From contig CANDEX010000076.1 in NCBI GenBank assembly GCA_947383875.1, forward strand, positions 1 through 7,580: DNA of 7,580 bases. Direction: 5' to 3'. How positions within the stretch are numbered: position 1 is the first letter of the stretch; every line of letters begins with the position of its first letter. The notes beneath the pieces were generated by a model. It made no database searches and had not been told where the DNA came from. It saw nothing but the letters and a program-made list of their open reading frames with translations. Below are positions 1-5,075 of the stretch, piece by piece. Origin of the DNA: an uncultured Azospirillum sp. (GTDB taxonomy: Bacteria > Pseudomonadota > Alphaproteobacteria > RF32 > CAG-239). A program made the translations under genes and the position numbers.

Positions 1-771
1 GCCGAAAAAATCGCCGCAGCCATTGAAGGAATGAACAAGCTTCCGCTCAACGGAACAATCAAACGTCCGGACGTATTAATTGTAGCACGCGGCGGCGGCA
101 GCCTGGAAGATCTGTGGCCGTTTAATGAGGAAATAGTGATTCGCGCCGTCTATAATTCCCAAATCCCTTTAATATCCGCAGTCGGCCATGAAACAGACAC
201 CATGCTGATTGACTATGTTTCGGATATGCGCGCCCCAACACCGACCGGTGCCGCTGAATTTGCCGTTCCGGTCAGAACCGAATTGCAAGCGCGGCTTCTC
301 ACACTCCAAAGCCGCATGCTCTCCAGCATGACCCATTACCTGAACGAGCGCAAAAATATCCTCACCGGCTTAGGACGCGGCATTCCCAACCTTTCGCAAA
401 TTTTACAAGAAAGCCGTCAAAAGCTGGATGACCGCACAGAGCGTCTGCATTTGTCATTCAAAAATCTGTTGTCAAACAAACATAATCAGATTGAACGCAT
501 CAGCCTACGCCCATACTACATCAAAAACATCATAGAAAAACAAAGCGAAAGTTTGAAAAGCTTAGCCTTAAGAATGGAATCCGTCTCAATCGATTCTGTT
601 CTGGCACGAGGCTTTGCTTGGATCAAAAACGCCAAAGGCCGTACGGTTTACAATCTGGAACAAGCCAAACAAAGCCCGACATTGGAAATCAATTTTATAG
701 ACGGCAAAATAAAAACCAAACCCGCAGGAAAGAAAAATGACTTACAAGGCGATTTATTCGATAATTTTTAG
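1..771 (+). CDS. xseA: Exodeoxyribonuclease VII large subunit, C-terminal part (5' end outside window)
   Basis: XseA is the catalytic subunit of exonuclease VII, a cytoplasmic single-strand DNA exonuclease that works with several copies of the small subunit XseB in repair. The frame is open from the first base, so the gene begins before the window and only its last 256 codons are seen. The internal ATG at 31 is not the start. The catalytic-domain signature is intact: ARGGGSLEDLWPFNEE at visible residues 29-44, GHETD at 62-66 (conserved His and Asp) and RAPTPTGAAE just after. A helical, probably coiled-coil stretch follows (about 90-190), as in the family's XseB-binding arm. The usual C-terminal block begins at LARGFAW and ends in LFDNF. 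No xseB lies downstream. The stop is inside the next gene, which starts 35 bases earlier, so the two are probably translated from one message. Confidence 0.95.
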   Translation, partial: AEKIAAAIEGMNKLPLNGTIKRPDVLIVARGGGSLEDLWPFNEEIVIRAVYNSQIPLISAVGHETDTMLIDYVSDMRAPTPTGAAEFAVPVRTELQARLLTLQSRMLSSMTHYLNERKNILTGLGRGIPNLSQILQESRQKLDDRTERLHLSFKNLLSNKHNQIERISLRPYYIKNIIEKQSESLKSLALRMESVSIDSVLARGFAWIKNAKGRTVYNLEQAKQSPTLEINFIDGKIKTKPAGKKNDLQGDLFDNF

Positions 772-1573
772 CACCATTTTGCTATCCCCTCTCTCCGTCC
801 GTGCTCTTACCATTTGTGGTAAATCAGCACAAGGCGAAATTCTGAGTGCTTATGCTCCCGGAGCAATCAAAGTTGTATTAAACGGCAAAGAATACCCTGT
901 TACCGATGACGGAAAATTTATTTTTGCATTTAGCAGAGACGAAAAATCCCAGCAGGAACTGACAATCACTTACAGTGACGGACAAACTAAAACTTATCCG
1001 CTCTCTGTTGCAGCAACCAAATGGGATATTCAAAATCTGAAAGGCGTTCAACCGCGTAAAGTAACCCCGAAACCCGAAGACGAAAAAGCCATCAACAAGG
1101 AACGTACTAACGTCCGACAAGCTTTGGCCCAAAGAACCGACAACCTCTTTTGGCAAAACAAATTCATTCGCCCGGTAAACGGACGTACCAGTGGCCATTT
1201 CGGCGGTCAACGAATTATGAACGGCAAAAAAATGAATCCCCATCAAGGAACCGACATTGCTTGTCCTATCGGGACAGAGGTGAAAGCAGCGGCAAACGGA
1301 ATTGTCACGCTAAGCGGCGGTCCTTACTTCTATTCCGGAAACATGATTGTTCTGGAACATGGTCATAACTTAACCACTGTTTACGCACATTTGGATAAAG
1401 TTAAAGTAAAACAGGGAGACAAAGTCAAACAAGGACAAGTTATCGCTCTTTCAGGAAAAACCGGACGTGTCACCGGACCGCATCTCCATTGGGGAGCCTC
1501 ACTTAACGGTGTTCGTTTTCGCCCGGATTCTCTGTTGGACTTGCATAACAATAAATCTTGTCGGGATTTATAA
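737..1573 (+). CDS. Exported M23/LytM-family metallopeptidase (putative peptidoglycan hydrolase)
   Basis: The 278-residue protein has an N-terminal signal peptide (hydrophobic residues about 5-20, likely cleavage after VRA at 23), so it should act in the periplasm. Residues 24-95 form a beta-rich region of unknown role, 110-140 is a charged linker, and 145-265 is the M23 (LytM/Gly-Gly endopeptidase fold) domain. The zinc-site motifs are complete: HQGTD (H169, D173), YAH with H218, and HLHW (H249, H251). The catalytic set looks intact, so it is predicted to be an active DD-endopeptidase-type enzyme rather than a degenerate EnvC/NlpD-like activator. The cleaved bond cannot be read from the sequence. 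Cysteines at 27, 176 and 275 could allow a disulfide. The ATG at 737 is preceded by AGGAAAG and overlaps xseA by 35 bases, suggesting translational coupling. No terminator separates it from the next gene. Confidence 0.9.
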   Translation: MTYKAIYSIIFSTILLSPLSVRALTICGKSAQGEILSAYAPGAIKVVLNGKEYPVTDDGKFIFAFSRDEKSQQELTITYSDGQTKTYPLSVAATKWDIQNLKGVQPRKVTPKPEDEKAINKERTNVRQALAQRTDNLFWQNKFIRPVNGRTSGHFGGQRIMNGKKMNPHQGTDIACPIGTEVKAAANGIVTLSGGPYFYSGNMIVLEHGHNLTTVYAHLDKVKVKQGDKVKQGQVIALSGKTGRVTGPHLHWGASLNGVRFRPDSLLDLHNNKSCRDL

Positions 1574-1587
1574 AGCATTAACATTTT

Positions 1588-1596
1588 TGTTATAAT
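1588..1596 (+). promoter_or_regulatory. Extended -10 promoter for the response regulator gene
   Basis: The string TGTTATAAT matches the extended -10 consensus (TGnTATAAT) exactly. No good -35 hexamer sits 16-18 bases upstream, which extended -10 promoters tolerate. It lies just after the M23 gene stop and predicts a transcript start near 1603, giving a leader of about 28 bases before the ATG at 1631. It could let the regulator and uppP be expressed separately from xseA and the peptidase. Confidence 0.5.
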
Positions 1597-1630
1597 CTGC
1601 TTTCAGTAATATAACTTGGGATACACACAG

Positions 1631-2047
1631 ATGGCTACAGCAAATAAACTGCAAGATTTGGAGAATATGTCCTGCCTGATTGTCGATGATGACAAATTTT
1701 CGCGTACATTTATCAAGACAGCCCTCTATCAAATCGGCATAAAAACCATTAAGGAAGCGGCCACAGCTAAAGAAGCCGTTGAACAACTGGCCAACTACAA
1801 AATTGACATCATTTTTCTGGATCAGCAAATGCCGGATAAAAATGGCATAGAACTGGTTCAGGACTTAAAACGTTCTCCCAATAGCGGCATTGACAGGATT
1901 CCCATTATCATGATTACCGTCGATACCAAAGAGAAAACCGTCTTAGACGCTAAACAGCTCGGTATCCGTGAATATCTGGTTAAACCAATTTCACCGATTG
2001 CATTAAAAAAACGAATTTGTAATGTCTTCGGAATCAAAGACCATTAA
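1631..2047 (+). CDS. Single-domain CheY-like response regulator (receiver domain only)
   Basis: The gene encodes a 138-residue stand-alone receiver domain that should be phosphorylated on aspartate by a histidine kinase not present in this window. Visible features are the acidic cluster D19-D20-D21 after the first beta strand, the phospho-acceptor D64 in FLDQQMP, the switch threonine T96 in IIMITVD, and the invariant K118 in YLVKPIS. No DNA-binding or enzymatic output domain follows, so it must act by protein-protein contact or phosphotransfer. I chose the ATG at 1631 over an in-frame TTG at 1616: GGGA at 1618-1621 is a plausible ribosome binding site for 1631, and the five extra residues are not part of the fold. 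The gene ends 15 bases before uppP, so the two are probably cotranscribed. The target pathway cannot be inferred. It could be motility, cell-cycle or stress signalling. Confidence 0.9.
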   Translation: MATANKLQDLENMSCLIVDDDKFSRTFIKTALYQIGIKTIKEAATAKEAVEQLANYKIDIIFLDQQMPDKNGIELVQDLKRSPNSGIDRIPIIMITVDTKEKTVLDAKQLGIREYLVKPISPIALKKRICNVFGIKDH

Positions 2048-2062
2048 AGAAAGAGTATCAAA

Positions 2063-2887
2063 GTGACTGATTTACACCTGATGTTATTGTCTGCCCTGCA
2101 GGGACTGACAGAATTTTTGCCGGTAAGCTCCTCCGGACATTTAATTTTGTTCTCCAAATTTACAACCTTTCCCGATCAAGGATTGGCATTGGATGTCGCC
2201 GTACACGTAGGTTCAATTCTTGCGGTCATAATTTATTTCTCCGAAACAATTTGGGAAATGATAAAAGGAGTTTTCAAAACCTGGTTTATTCCGAATTTCA
2301 AAAATCCGGGAAGCAAATTAGCATGGTTAATTATCTTCGGAACCATTCCGGCAGTTCTCGCGGGACTATATCTGGTCAAAAACGGTACCGAAGAACTGCG
2401 CAGTGCTAAACTTATCGGTTGGACAATGCTAAGCTTCGGAATATTGCTGTATATTGCCGATACAATCGGTATGACCATTCGCAAAATTGACCATCTAACA
2501 CTTTTGGATGCTCTCTTAATCGGCCTGGCACAATGCTTAGCTCTCATTCCCGGAACCAGCCGCTCGGGCATAACCATCACCATGGGACGGTTTCTGGGAT
2601 TAGAACGTCGCGACGCTGCCAAATTTGCCATGCTGCTGTCTATTCCGACCATTGCCGGTGCCGGCTTACTTGTCGGCTGGGAGCTATACCAACAAGGTGA
2701 TATCGCGGAAATGATTTACGCTATGGATGGCATCACTTACTCATTTATAGCTTCTATCATTGCTATTTATATCATTATGTGGTGGTTGAAAAAATCAACA
2801 TTCTTACCGTTTGTCATTTACCGCCTGTTTCTCGGCAGTTATTTATTGCTGGATTCTTATGGATATCTCGATAAATTTATAAAATAA
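2063..2887 (+). CDS. uppP: Undecaprenyl-diphosphatase UppP (BacA family)
   Basis: This is an integral inner-membrane phosphatase that converts undecaprenyl diphosphate to undecaprenyl phosphate, recycling the lipid carrier for peptidoglycan and surface polysaccharides. Overproduction of family members gives bacitracin resistance. The length of 274 residues is normal. Both family signatures are present: QGLTEFLPVSSSGHL at 13-27, containing the Q/E-x3-E motif (Q13, E17) and H26, and PGTSRSG at 163-169 with catalytic-site R167. Hydrophobic segments are visible around residues 42-60, 87-104, 117-135, 187-206, 225-241 and 248-265. The start is GTG at 2063, preceded by the purine-rich AAAGAAAGAG. 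It lies 15 bases after the response regulator. The wall hydrolase two genes upstream makes an envelope theme plausible. No terminator is seen between its stop and the tRNA. Confidence 0.97.
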   Translation: MTDLHLMLLSALQGLTEFLPVSSSGHLILFSKFTTFPDQGLALDVAVHVGSILAVIIYFSETIWEMIKGVFKTWFIPNFKNPGSKLAWLIIFGTIPAVLAGLYLVKNGTEELRSAKLIGWTMLSFGILLYIADTIGMTIRKIDHLTLLDALLIGLAQCLALIPGTSRSGITITMGRFLGLERRDAAKFAMLLSIPTIAGAGLLVGWELYQQGDIAEMIYAMDGITYSFIASIIAIYIIMWWLKKSTFLPFVIYRLFLGSYLLLDSYGYLDKFIK

Positions 2888-2936
2888 ACACTTGCATTTT
2901 ATTTTGAATTAGGTTAAAAGAATATCCGTTATCGCA

Positions 2937-3022
2937 GCCCTGGTGGCGAAATTGGTAGACGCGCATGCTTCAGGTGCATGTTGCCTCAGGCAGTGGAAGT
3001 TCGAGTCTTCTCCAGGGCACCA
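2937..3022 (+). tRNA. tRNA-Leu, anticodon CAG
   Basis: A complete cloverleaf can be drawn. The acceptor stem GCCCTGG (2937-2943) pairs with CCAGGGC (3012-3018). The D stem is GCG/CGC with a GG-containing loop. The anticodon stem CATGC/GCATG encloses the loop TTCAGGT, which puts CAG at 2971-2973 and so reads CUG leucine codons. The long variable arm (TGCC-TCA-GGCA) marks a class II tRNA, as expected for leucine. The T arm is GGAAG-TTCGAGT-CTTCT. The discriminator is A (3019) and CCA is encoded at 3020-3022. It sits 49 bases after uppP, and no clear promoter was found in that gap. Confidence 0.97.
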
Positions 3023-3060
3023 TAACAAAAGAACACCCCAACGGGTGTTTTTTTGTTATG
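3021..3060 (+). terminator. Rho-independent terminator of tRNA-Leu, 18-bp stem
   Basis: The arms 3021-3038 and 3043-3060 pair over 18 bp with a single G-U wobble and a CAAC loop (3039-3042). The core is AACACCC/GGGTGTT, followed by a run of T. The outer arms, CATAACAAAA and TTTTGTTATG, are exact reverse complements, so the hairpin could also stop minus-strand transcription. The left arm begins inside the encoded CCA of the tRNA. Confidence 0.85.
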
Positions 3061-3207
3061 GTGAAAAGAACTTGTTAGTTTGTGCCGCCGCGACAGCGTG
3101 CTAAACAAACGTTACAAGTACTTTGACCGAAGCAAAGTTAATTTTGCGATTAACGCAAAATTTACGTCGCAAGACCTAAAAACCCCCTCTCTAAAAGAGG
3201 GGTTTTT
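3061..3207. other. Gene-free block of stacked hairpins ending in a terminator (candidate small RNA or repeat element)
   Basis: No convincing ORF is present. Consecutive inverted repeats fill the block. ACTTGT..GTTTGT (3070-3083) pairs with ACAAAC..ACAAGT (3105-3119) around a GC-rich inner stem with loop GACA. ACTTTG/CAAAGT (3120-3138) has a 7-base loop. AATTTTGCG/CGCAAAATT (3140-3162) is a perfect 9-bp stem with loop ATTAA. The last hairpin is terminator-like (3178-3207). The series is almost gap-free, which suggests a structured RNA or a dispersed palindromic element. No promoter is visible, the strand is uncertain, and I do not recognise a known RNA family. Confidence 0.35.
3178..3207. terminator. 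Terminator-like hairpin, A and T runs on both sides
   Basis: CCCCTCT (3184-3190) pairs with AGAGGGG (3196-3202) around the loop CTAAA. Five A precede the stem with one extra C, and five T follow it. Because it is flanked by A on the left and T on the right, it could terminate transcription in either direction. It closes the first hairpin-rich block and separates it from the second. Confidence 0.7.
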
Positions 3208-3210
3208 AAT

Positions 3211-3394
3211 TGGTATTATTGACAGGAGCCCGAACTTCCAGAAGGAAGCTTGACAAGGAGAAGAAGCCGACGGAAGTATGCCGGTGAGGCTATACCGAGC
3301 GACGACGAAGCGACCGAAGTTTGTCTTCAAACCGACGGTCAATCTCCTCCATAAAAATTTACTAAATTACCCCTCCTTCATGGAGGTTTTTTTT
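3211..3394 (+). ncRNA. Candidate structured RNA or leader, ending in a weak terminator that contains a ribosome binding site
   Basis: This purine-rich intergenic block contains three clear hairpins on the plus strand. They are CTTCC/GGAAG (3235-3248); AGCC..CGG/CCG..GGCT (3265-3291); and GACCG-AA-GTTTG / CAAAC-CGA-CGGTC (3312-3340) with loop TCTT. It ends with CCTCC/GGAGG (3372-3386) followed by eight T. GGAGG is also complementary to the upstream CCTCCAT (3346-3352), so two exclusive structures are possible. TTGACA-GGAG (3219-3228) and TTGACAAGGAG (3250-3260) form a near-repeat whose AGGAG could pair with CTCCT at 3344-3348. This could be a cis-regulatory leader for the 28-codon ORF or an independent small RNA. 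It matches no RNA family I know. A convincing -10 element is not seen. Confidence 0.3.
3372..3394 (+). terminator. Short hairpin plus eight T, overlapping a possible ribosome binding site
   Basis: The CCTCC/GGAGG stem (5 bp, loop TTCAT) is followed immediately by eight T. The stem is short for an efficient terminator, but the T tract is good. GGAGG at 3382-3386 also lies 8 bases before an ATG at 3395, so the element may act in translation instead. Confidence 0.45.
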
Positions 3395-3481
3395 ATGGAA
3401 TTTTATGAACAACTCGAACTTCCACTGCCTTTCCCATCAACCATGTTAGATTTGTGTATATCGCAAATCTATGAAGCATAA
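3395..3481 (+). CDS. Possible 28-residue small protein
   Basis: A short ORF starts at ATG 3395, with a strong TGGAGG ribosome binding site 8 bases upstream, and ends at TAA 3481. The peptide begins MEFYEQLELPLPFP and ends SQIYEA. It has no signal peptide and no motif I recognise, and it contains one Cys. The only support is the ribosome binding site and the structured leader in front of it. It could be a leader peptide, a genuine small protein, or a chance ORF after a terminator. A longer in-frame reading from 3278 would translate the hairpin region and is unlikely. Codon use cannot be judged at this length. Confidence 0.25.
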   Translation: MEFYEQLELPLPFPSTMLDLCISQIYEA

Positions 3482-3562
3482 CCTCCCTTAAAGCATATCT
3501 TTCAAATTCTATCAAATATTTACCTGCCGGCCCTTTAAAAATGCTGGAATAATAACTAAACC

Positions 3563-3568
3563 TATAAT
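3563..3568 (+). promoter_or_regulatory. Probable -10 box for the 59-aa DUF465-like gene
   Basis: TATAAT matches the consensus exactly and lies 36 bases before the ATG at 3604, which predicts a leader of about 29 bases. No good -35 hexamer sits at the usual distance, so the assignment rests on the -10 alone. The stretch 3482-3562 upstream holds nothing else that I can support. Confidence 0.4.
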
Positions 3569-3603
3569 ATACTGACATAGCTTCATTATAAGGAGGATTC
3601 CCC

Positions 3604-3783
3604 ATGGAAACATTAAACACCACTGTAGAAGACCTTCGCGCAGAACACGCCCGCCTTGATACGCTAATTCGCGAAGAAGAATGCCATATCTGGAAAAATC
3701 TGATTAGAATAGAAGAGTTAAAACGGGAGAAGCTCCGTAAAAAAGACGAATTATTACGCCGCAACTTACAGGAAACTCATTAA
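3604..3783 (+). CDS. Small DUF465/YdcH-like coiled-coil protein (59 aa)
   Basis: This is a short, highly charged, helical protein with no signal peptide. It matches the DUF465 (YdcH) pattern: a first helix with EDLRAEHARLDTLI at 9-22, then EELKREKLRKKDELLRR at 37-53, which resembles the family's conserved LKxxKLxLKDE segment. Family members are 50-80 residues, so the length is normal. Their biochemical function is not established. The start is well supported by a perfect AGGAGG at 3591-3596, 7 bases before the ATG, and a consensus -10 further upstream. The gene is monocistronic as far as can be seen, because a terminator hairpin follows at 3803. A second, more diverged protein of this type is encoded about 1 kb away on the other strand (4772-4984). 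Confidence 0.8.
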   Translation: METLNTTVEDLRAEHARLDTLIREEECHIWKNLIRIEELKREKLRKKDELLRRNLQETH

Positions 3784-3802
3784 CAGCATTTCCTTTCTCA
3801 GT

Positions 3803-3840
3803 TAACGACTTCCCCTCATTGGTGAAGTCGTTATTTTCTT
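3803..3840 (+). terminator. Rho-independent terminator after the DUF465-like gene
   Basis: TAACGACTTC (3803-3812) pairs perfectly with GAAGTCGTTA (3824-3833), giving a 10-bp stem. An additional CC/GG pair can form inside the loop. It is followed by TTTTCTT and lies 20 bases after the stop codon. Confidence 0.85.
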
Positions 3841-3846
3841 AGATAA

Positions 3847-3875
3847 TTTACAAAATACTAACTTCTATATATTAA
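3847..3875 (+). promoter_or_regulatory. Probable sigma-70-type promoter for the exported Cys-rich protein
   Basis: TTTACA (3847-3852, five of six to the -35 consensus) and TATTAA (3870-3875, four of six to the -10) are separated by 17 bases. The pair sits between the upstream terminator and the ribosome binding site AAGGA of the next gene, so this gene is probably transcribed alone. Confidence 0.5.
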
Positions 3876-3907
3876 ACTGTCATAAAAACAAAACGAAGGA
3901 AAAGAAA

Positions 3908-4291
3908 ATGATAAAAAATCTTTCAGCCATTCTCTCTATTTTGGGTCTGCTGATTATCTGTAATACCGCAACCGCAGGAGTTCGTTCTATCGTCAGCGAC
4001 AGCAGTAGTTCTGACGTCAGCTCATACAACCAGAATTCCGGCTACAGCTATAGCCATGAAGAACCTTCTTATGATATAAATCCGGAAAAACTCTGCCCTT
4101 CTGCCGGTTATAGCAAACGCGGTTGTCCATCGGGATATCGCCCGATTGGCGAATGCCCTTACGACAGCAGCTATTACGCAGGCTGTTGTTTAAGCAGCTA
4201 TAAATATCGAGCAGAGGATTGCATTGCTGCCAATATGAAACCCAGTAAAAATAACTGCATGGGCTATTATGCTTGTGAAGCAAATCAATAA
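3908..4291 (+). CDS. Small exported cysteine-rich protein of unknown function (127 aa)
   Basis: The protein has a good signal peptide: MIKN, a hydrophobic core at residues 6-17, and likely cleavage after ATA at 23. C18 lies in the signal segment but the preceding LII is not a proper lipobox, so it is probably not a lipoprotein. Residues 24-60 are Ser/Tyr-rich and look disordered. Residues 63-123 hold eight cysteines (63, 73, 83, 93, 94, 105, 117, 123), consistent with four disulfides. The core repeats a pattern of Cys about every ten residues, with GYSKRGCPSGY and CPYDSSYYAGCC. The same module occurs in the large minus-strand protein at 6263-7580. AAGGA at 3895-3899 is the ribosome binding site. 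I do not recognise a named family. An extracytoplasmic structural or surface-associated role is a guess from export and cysteine content only. Confidence 0.8.
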   Translation: MIKNLSAILSILGLLIICNTATAGVRSIVSDSSSSDVSSYNQNSGYSYSHEEPSYDINPEKLCPSAGYSKRGCPSGYRPIGECPYDSSYYAGCCLSSYKYRAEDCIAANMKPSKNNCMGYYACEANQ

Positions 4292-4336
4292 GAATAAAAA
4301 AAGAGTTCTGTAAAAACAGAACTCTTTTTTTATTCT
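4291..4336. terminator. Perfect 21-bp bidirectional terminator between convergent genes
   Basis: The arms 4291-4311 and 4316-4336 are exact reverse complements over 21 bases, with an AAAA loop (4312-4315). The core GAGTTCTGT/ACAGAACTC is flanked by seven A on the left and seven T on the right. It can therefore end both the Cys-rich gene (plus) and rpsU (minus). The left arm starts at the last base of the plus-strand stop codon. Confidence 0.92.
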
Positions 4337-4348
4337 TAGAAGATTCAA

Positions 4349-4555
4349 CTAGAATCCTTCAGTATCTAAGCGTTTCCGCAGCTGCTTGCGCGCACGTCTG
4401 ACAGCTTCAGCCTGACGACGAGCTTTCTTCTCAGAATTCTTTTCATGACAACGTCTCAACTTCATCTCACGAAAAACGCCTTCACGCTGCATTTTCTTTT
4501 TCAGAACTTTCAAAGACTGAGCTACATCATTACCGATAACAGTAACTTGAACCAC
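4349..4555 (-). CDS. rpsU: Small ribosomal subunit protein bS21
   Basis: This is bS21, a small basic protein of the 30S subunit that binds near the 3' end of 16S rRNA and helps initiation on messages. The 68 residues begin [20 protein letters not shown] and contain the hallmark [17 protein letters not shown] (19-36), followed by a long Arg/Lys/Ala-rich helix. Length and sequence fit alphaproteobacterial members. The start is GTG at 4555, supported by AAGGGGTGA just upstream on the minus strand and by homology (MVQV). The gene appears to stand alone, between the terminator of the upstream DUF465-like gene and the shared terminator at 4291-4336. The 130 bases upstream should hold its promoter. 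Confidence 0.97.
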   Translation of the reverse strand: MVQVTVIGNDVAQSLKVLKKKMQREGVFREMKLRRCHEKNSEKKARRQAEAVRRARKQLRKRLDTEGF

Positions 4556-4574
4556 TTAAATCACCCCTTTTCAA

Positions 4575-4604
4575 TTTTATCTAAAGGTTATTGCACTAAT
4601 GCAA
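4575..4604 (-). promoter_or_regulatory. Possible rpsU promoter region with a small dyad
   Basis: On the minus strand, TTGCAT and GATAAA are spaced by 17 bases and would give a leader of about 20 bases for rpsU. Both hexamers are weak. The -35 overlaps a perfect dyad, TTGCA-CTAA-TGCAA (4591-4604 on the plus strand), which could be an operator or chance. Confidence 0.25.
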
Positions 4605-4675
4605 CTGAATTTGTAACATAAGCTTTCTGATTTGGCAAGAAAATTCTACCACACGACTTTATTGGAAATAAGCTC

Positions 4676-4734
4676 ATAATAAAAAAGGTGGAAGCACCGG
4701 AATGTACACATAGTACATGAGGACACTTCCAACC
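4676..4734 (-). terminator. Long terminator hairpin of the minus-strand DUF465-like gene
   Basis: Read on the minus strand, GGTTGGAAG (4734-4726) pairs with CTTCCACC (4694-4687) with one bulge. Then TGTC pairs with GGTG through three wobbles and one C-G. After a 3x3 internal loop, ATGTAC/GTACAT (6 bp) is capped by TATGT. TTTTTTATTAT follows directly. The wobble pairs exist only in the minus-strand RNA, which agrees with the T tract in showing that the hairpin belongs to that strand. It lies 38 bases after the stop of the gene at 4772-4984. Confidence 0.8.
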
Positions 4735-4771
4735 TGCAATTTCTGTATTAGATGACCATTACACGTTAATT

Positions 4772-4984
4772 TTAGGCGATGATGTTAGGCATAATCCTTG
4801 CCTCAACTCTTTCAATTTTCTTTTTAACACCGGCGCGTAAAGAATTGAGCTGTTTAGCTTGAAAGAAATCAATAGTTTTATTACGGGTGACTAAATGGCG
4901 AATATCTGAACAAACACGACGTTCCTCAAGCTTTAACTCACAAAGTTGATGTTGCAGTTTATTCAAATTGTCTTTATTTAACAT
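4772..4984 (-). CDS. Small DUF465-like helical protein (70 aa)
   Basis: A short charged protein predicted to form two helices: LNKLQHQLCELKLEERRV and DIRHLV (about 7-32), then FFQAKQLNSLRAGVKKKIERVEARI (40-64), ending PNIIA. The layout and the Pro-Asn-Ile-Ile-Ala tail resemble DUF465/YdcH proteins, which often end in PDIIA. The LKxxKLxLKDE block is poorly conserved, so the family assignment is less sure than for the 59-aa gene at 3604. No signal peptide or membrane segment is present. The ATG at 4984 has AAAAGGGA upstream, and a strong promoter (5076-5104) leaves a leader of about 85 bases. A long terminator follows. The function of the family is unknown. Confidence 0.7.
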   Translation of the reverse strand: MLNKDNLNKLQHQLCELKLEERRVCSDIRHLVTRNKTIDFFQAKQLNSLRAGVKKKIERVEARIMPNIIA

Positions 4985-5075
4985 AAATCAGTCCCTTTTA
5001 AAAGAAGTAAAGAGTGAAAAAAAACTATGATAAAAAAATTTTTTGCTGGAAAATATTCCCTAAAATTTGTATTAG

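Noticed and set aside
878..1246. 122-codon open frame on the minus strand opposite the M23 peptidase gene
   Set aside because: It lies entirely within a well-supported gene, has no recognisable motif and looks like an antisense shadow. The same applies to the frame at 2233-2652 opposite uppP and 5705-5980 opposite the phosphofructokinase.
3219..3224. Perfect -35 hexamer TTGACA
   Set aside because: No -10-like sequence occurs 16-18 bases downstream. The same TTGACA recurs at 3250-3255 as part of a local near-repeat, so it is more likely part of an RNA structure.
3219..3260. Resemblance to the SRP (4.5S) RNA loop (GACAGG ... AGAAGGAAGC)
   Set aside because: The conserved GTCAGGTCCGGAAGGAAGCAGC arrangement is not reproduced, and the surrounding pairing of the SRP hairpin cannot be formed.
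3112..3342. 76-codon open frame on the minus strand in the hairpin-rich region
   Set aside because: It crosses a terminator hairpin and several inverted repeats, has no good ribosome binding site that I can see, and encodes nothing recognisable.
2995..3400. Possible integration site at the tRNA-Leu 3' end
   Set aside because: No copy of the tRNA 3' end recurs downstream within the window, and there is no integrase gene.
3278..3481. Longer 67-codon reading of the small ORF, starting at 3278
   Set aside because: It would translate through three hairpins and a terminator-like stem. The strong GGAGG favours the ATG at 3395 if the ORF is real at all.
3393..3764. 123-codon open frame on the minus strand across the 59-aa gene
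   Set aside because: It runs through the promoter, ribosome binding site and coding region of the DUF465-like gene. Its Arg/Ser-rich product is typical of an antisense reading of a charged coiled coil.
3950..3961. Possible lipobox (LIIC) in the Cys-rich exported protein
   Set aside because: The residue before the cysteine is Ile, not Gly, Ala or Ser. A normal signal peptidase site (ATA) follows five residues later.
4716..4730. Similarity to the MS2 phage coat-protein operator (ACATGAGGA)
   Set aside because: The operator's closing stem is missing, and the segment is explained as part of the minus-strand terminator hairpin.
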